This document shows positions 4,965 through 5,118 of a stretch of 5,118 nucleotides of DNA, one piece after another (the stretch's first letter is position 1; every line of letters begins with the position of its first letter). The stretch spans positions 1 to 5,118 of the forward strand of contig JAEDLP010000115.1 in assembly GCA_016295225.1 (NCBI GenBank). The letters are read 5' to 3'. A model generated the notes under the pieces. That model saw only the letters and a program-made list of their open reading frames with translations, did not search any database and was not told the DNA's origin. The position numbers and the translations under genes were made by a program. This DNA is from Oscillospiraceae bacterium. Its GTDB lineage: Bacteria > Bacillota > Clostridia > Oscillospirales > Oscillospiraceae.

Positions 4965-5118
4965 TTGAGCGGTAAAGTTGTTAAAGTTTCCGGACCGCTG
5001 GTGGTGGCCACGGGCCTGGCGGACGCCAATATGTCCGACGTGGTCCGCGTTGGCCCCCAGCGTCTGATCGGCGAGATCCTGACCATGAAGGGCGACTCCG
5101 CCTCCATCCAGGTCTATG
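4965..5118 (+). CDS. ntpA: V-type ATPase catalytic subunit A, 5' part only (NtpA)
   Basis: This is the start of the catalytic ATP-binding subunit, cut by the right edge after 51 codons of a protein usually near 590 residues. The visible part is the N-terminal beta-barrel, with SGKVVKVSGPLVVATGL then MSDVVRVG, RLIGEIL and SASIQVY. It matches family members such as E. hirae NtpA, which starts near GKIIKVSGPLVMA. The Walker A and catalytic residues lie outside the window. The start is inferred as TTG because AAGG lies 9 bases upstream, the family start falls two or three residues before GK, and the frame has no ATG or GTG between TGA 4914-4916 and this codon. The first in-frame ATG lies inside the conserved barrel (before SDVV). 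Confidence 0.96.
   Translation, partial: MSGKVVKVSGPLVVATGLADANMSDVVRVGPQRLIGEILTMKGDSASIQVY

Noticed and set aside
3401..5107. 568-codon open frame on the minus strand across ntpE, ntpC, ntpG and ntpA
   Set aside because: It crosses several conserved + strand genes and their gaps, and its translation has His/Gln/Gly-rich shadow composition. No ribosome binding site or motif supports it.

Overview
The window holds the first two thirds of a bacterial V-type (A/V-type) ATPase operon, all on the + strand. The genes are peripheral-stalk subunit G/H (ntpF), membrane subunit a (ntpI), rotor proteolipid c (ntpK), peripheral-stalk subunit E (ntpE), subunit C/d (ntpC), central-stalk subunit F (ntpG) and the first 51 codons of catalytic subunit A (ntpA). 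This is the gene order of the Enterococcus hirae Na+-ATPase operon (ntpFIKECGA...), so subunits B and D are expected just past the right edge. Symbols follow E. hirae: ntpF there encodes the G/H-type stalk protein and ntpG encodes subunit F.

The likely source is a GC-rich member of the Clostridia. I infer this from strong AAGGAGG-type ribosome binding sites, two TTG starts, GC-rich codon use (CTG, GGC, GCC, ATC), the Firmicutes-type ntp gene order and a CcpA-box-like sequence upstream. A gut Oscillospirales-like genome would fit, but the genus cannot be read from this window.

Positions 1-182 are much more AT-rich than the operon and carry the control region. There is a good sigma-A-type promoter (TTGCAT, 17 bases, TATACT; 56-84), a 10-base perfect palindrome in its spacer, a cre-like palindrome at 26-39, a predicted 13-bp stem in the 5' leader (115-169) ending at the ntpF ribosome binding site, and a possible 31-codon upstream ORF (107-202). 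Positions 183-4894 are six tightly packed genes with gaps of 1 to about 24 bases. Positions 4895-4964 are an AT-richer 70-base gap before ntpA.

Together the genes encode nearly the whole membrane and stalk part of the machine. NtpI and the NtpK ring form the ion path, NtpC and NtpG link the ring to the rotor shaft, NtpE and NtpF form the peripheral stalks, and NtpA (with B, outside) hydrolyses or makes ATP. NtpK has the side-chain ligands known to bind Na+ in E. hirae NtpK, so a sodium-coupled enzyme is the best prediction. I see no mobile element, CRISPR array, RNA gene or new system. The less ordinary signals are in the leader and in the ntpC/ntpA starts.
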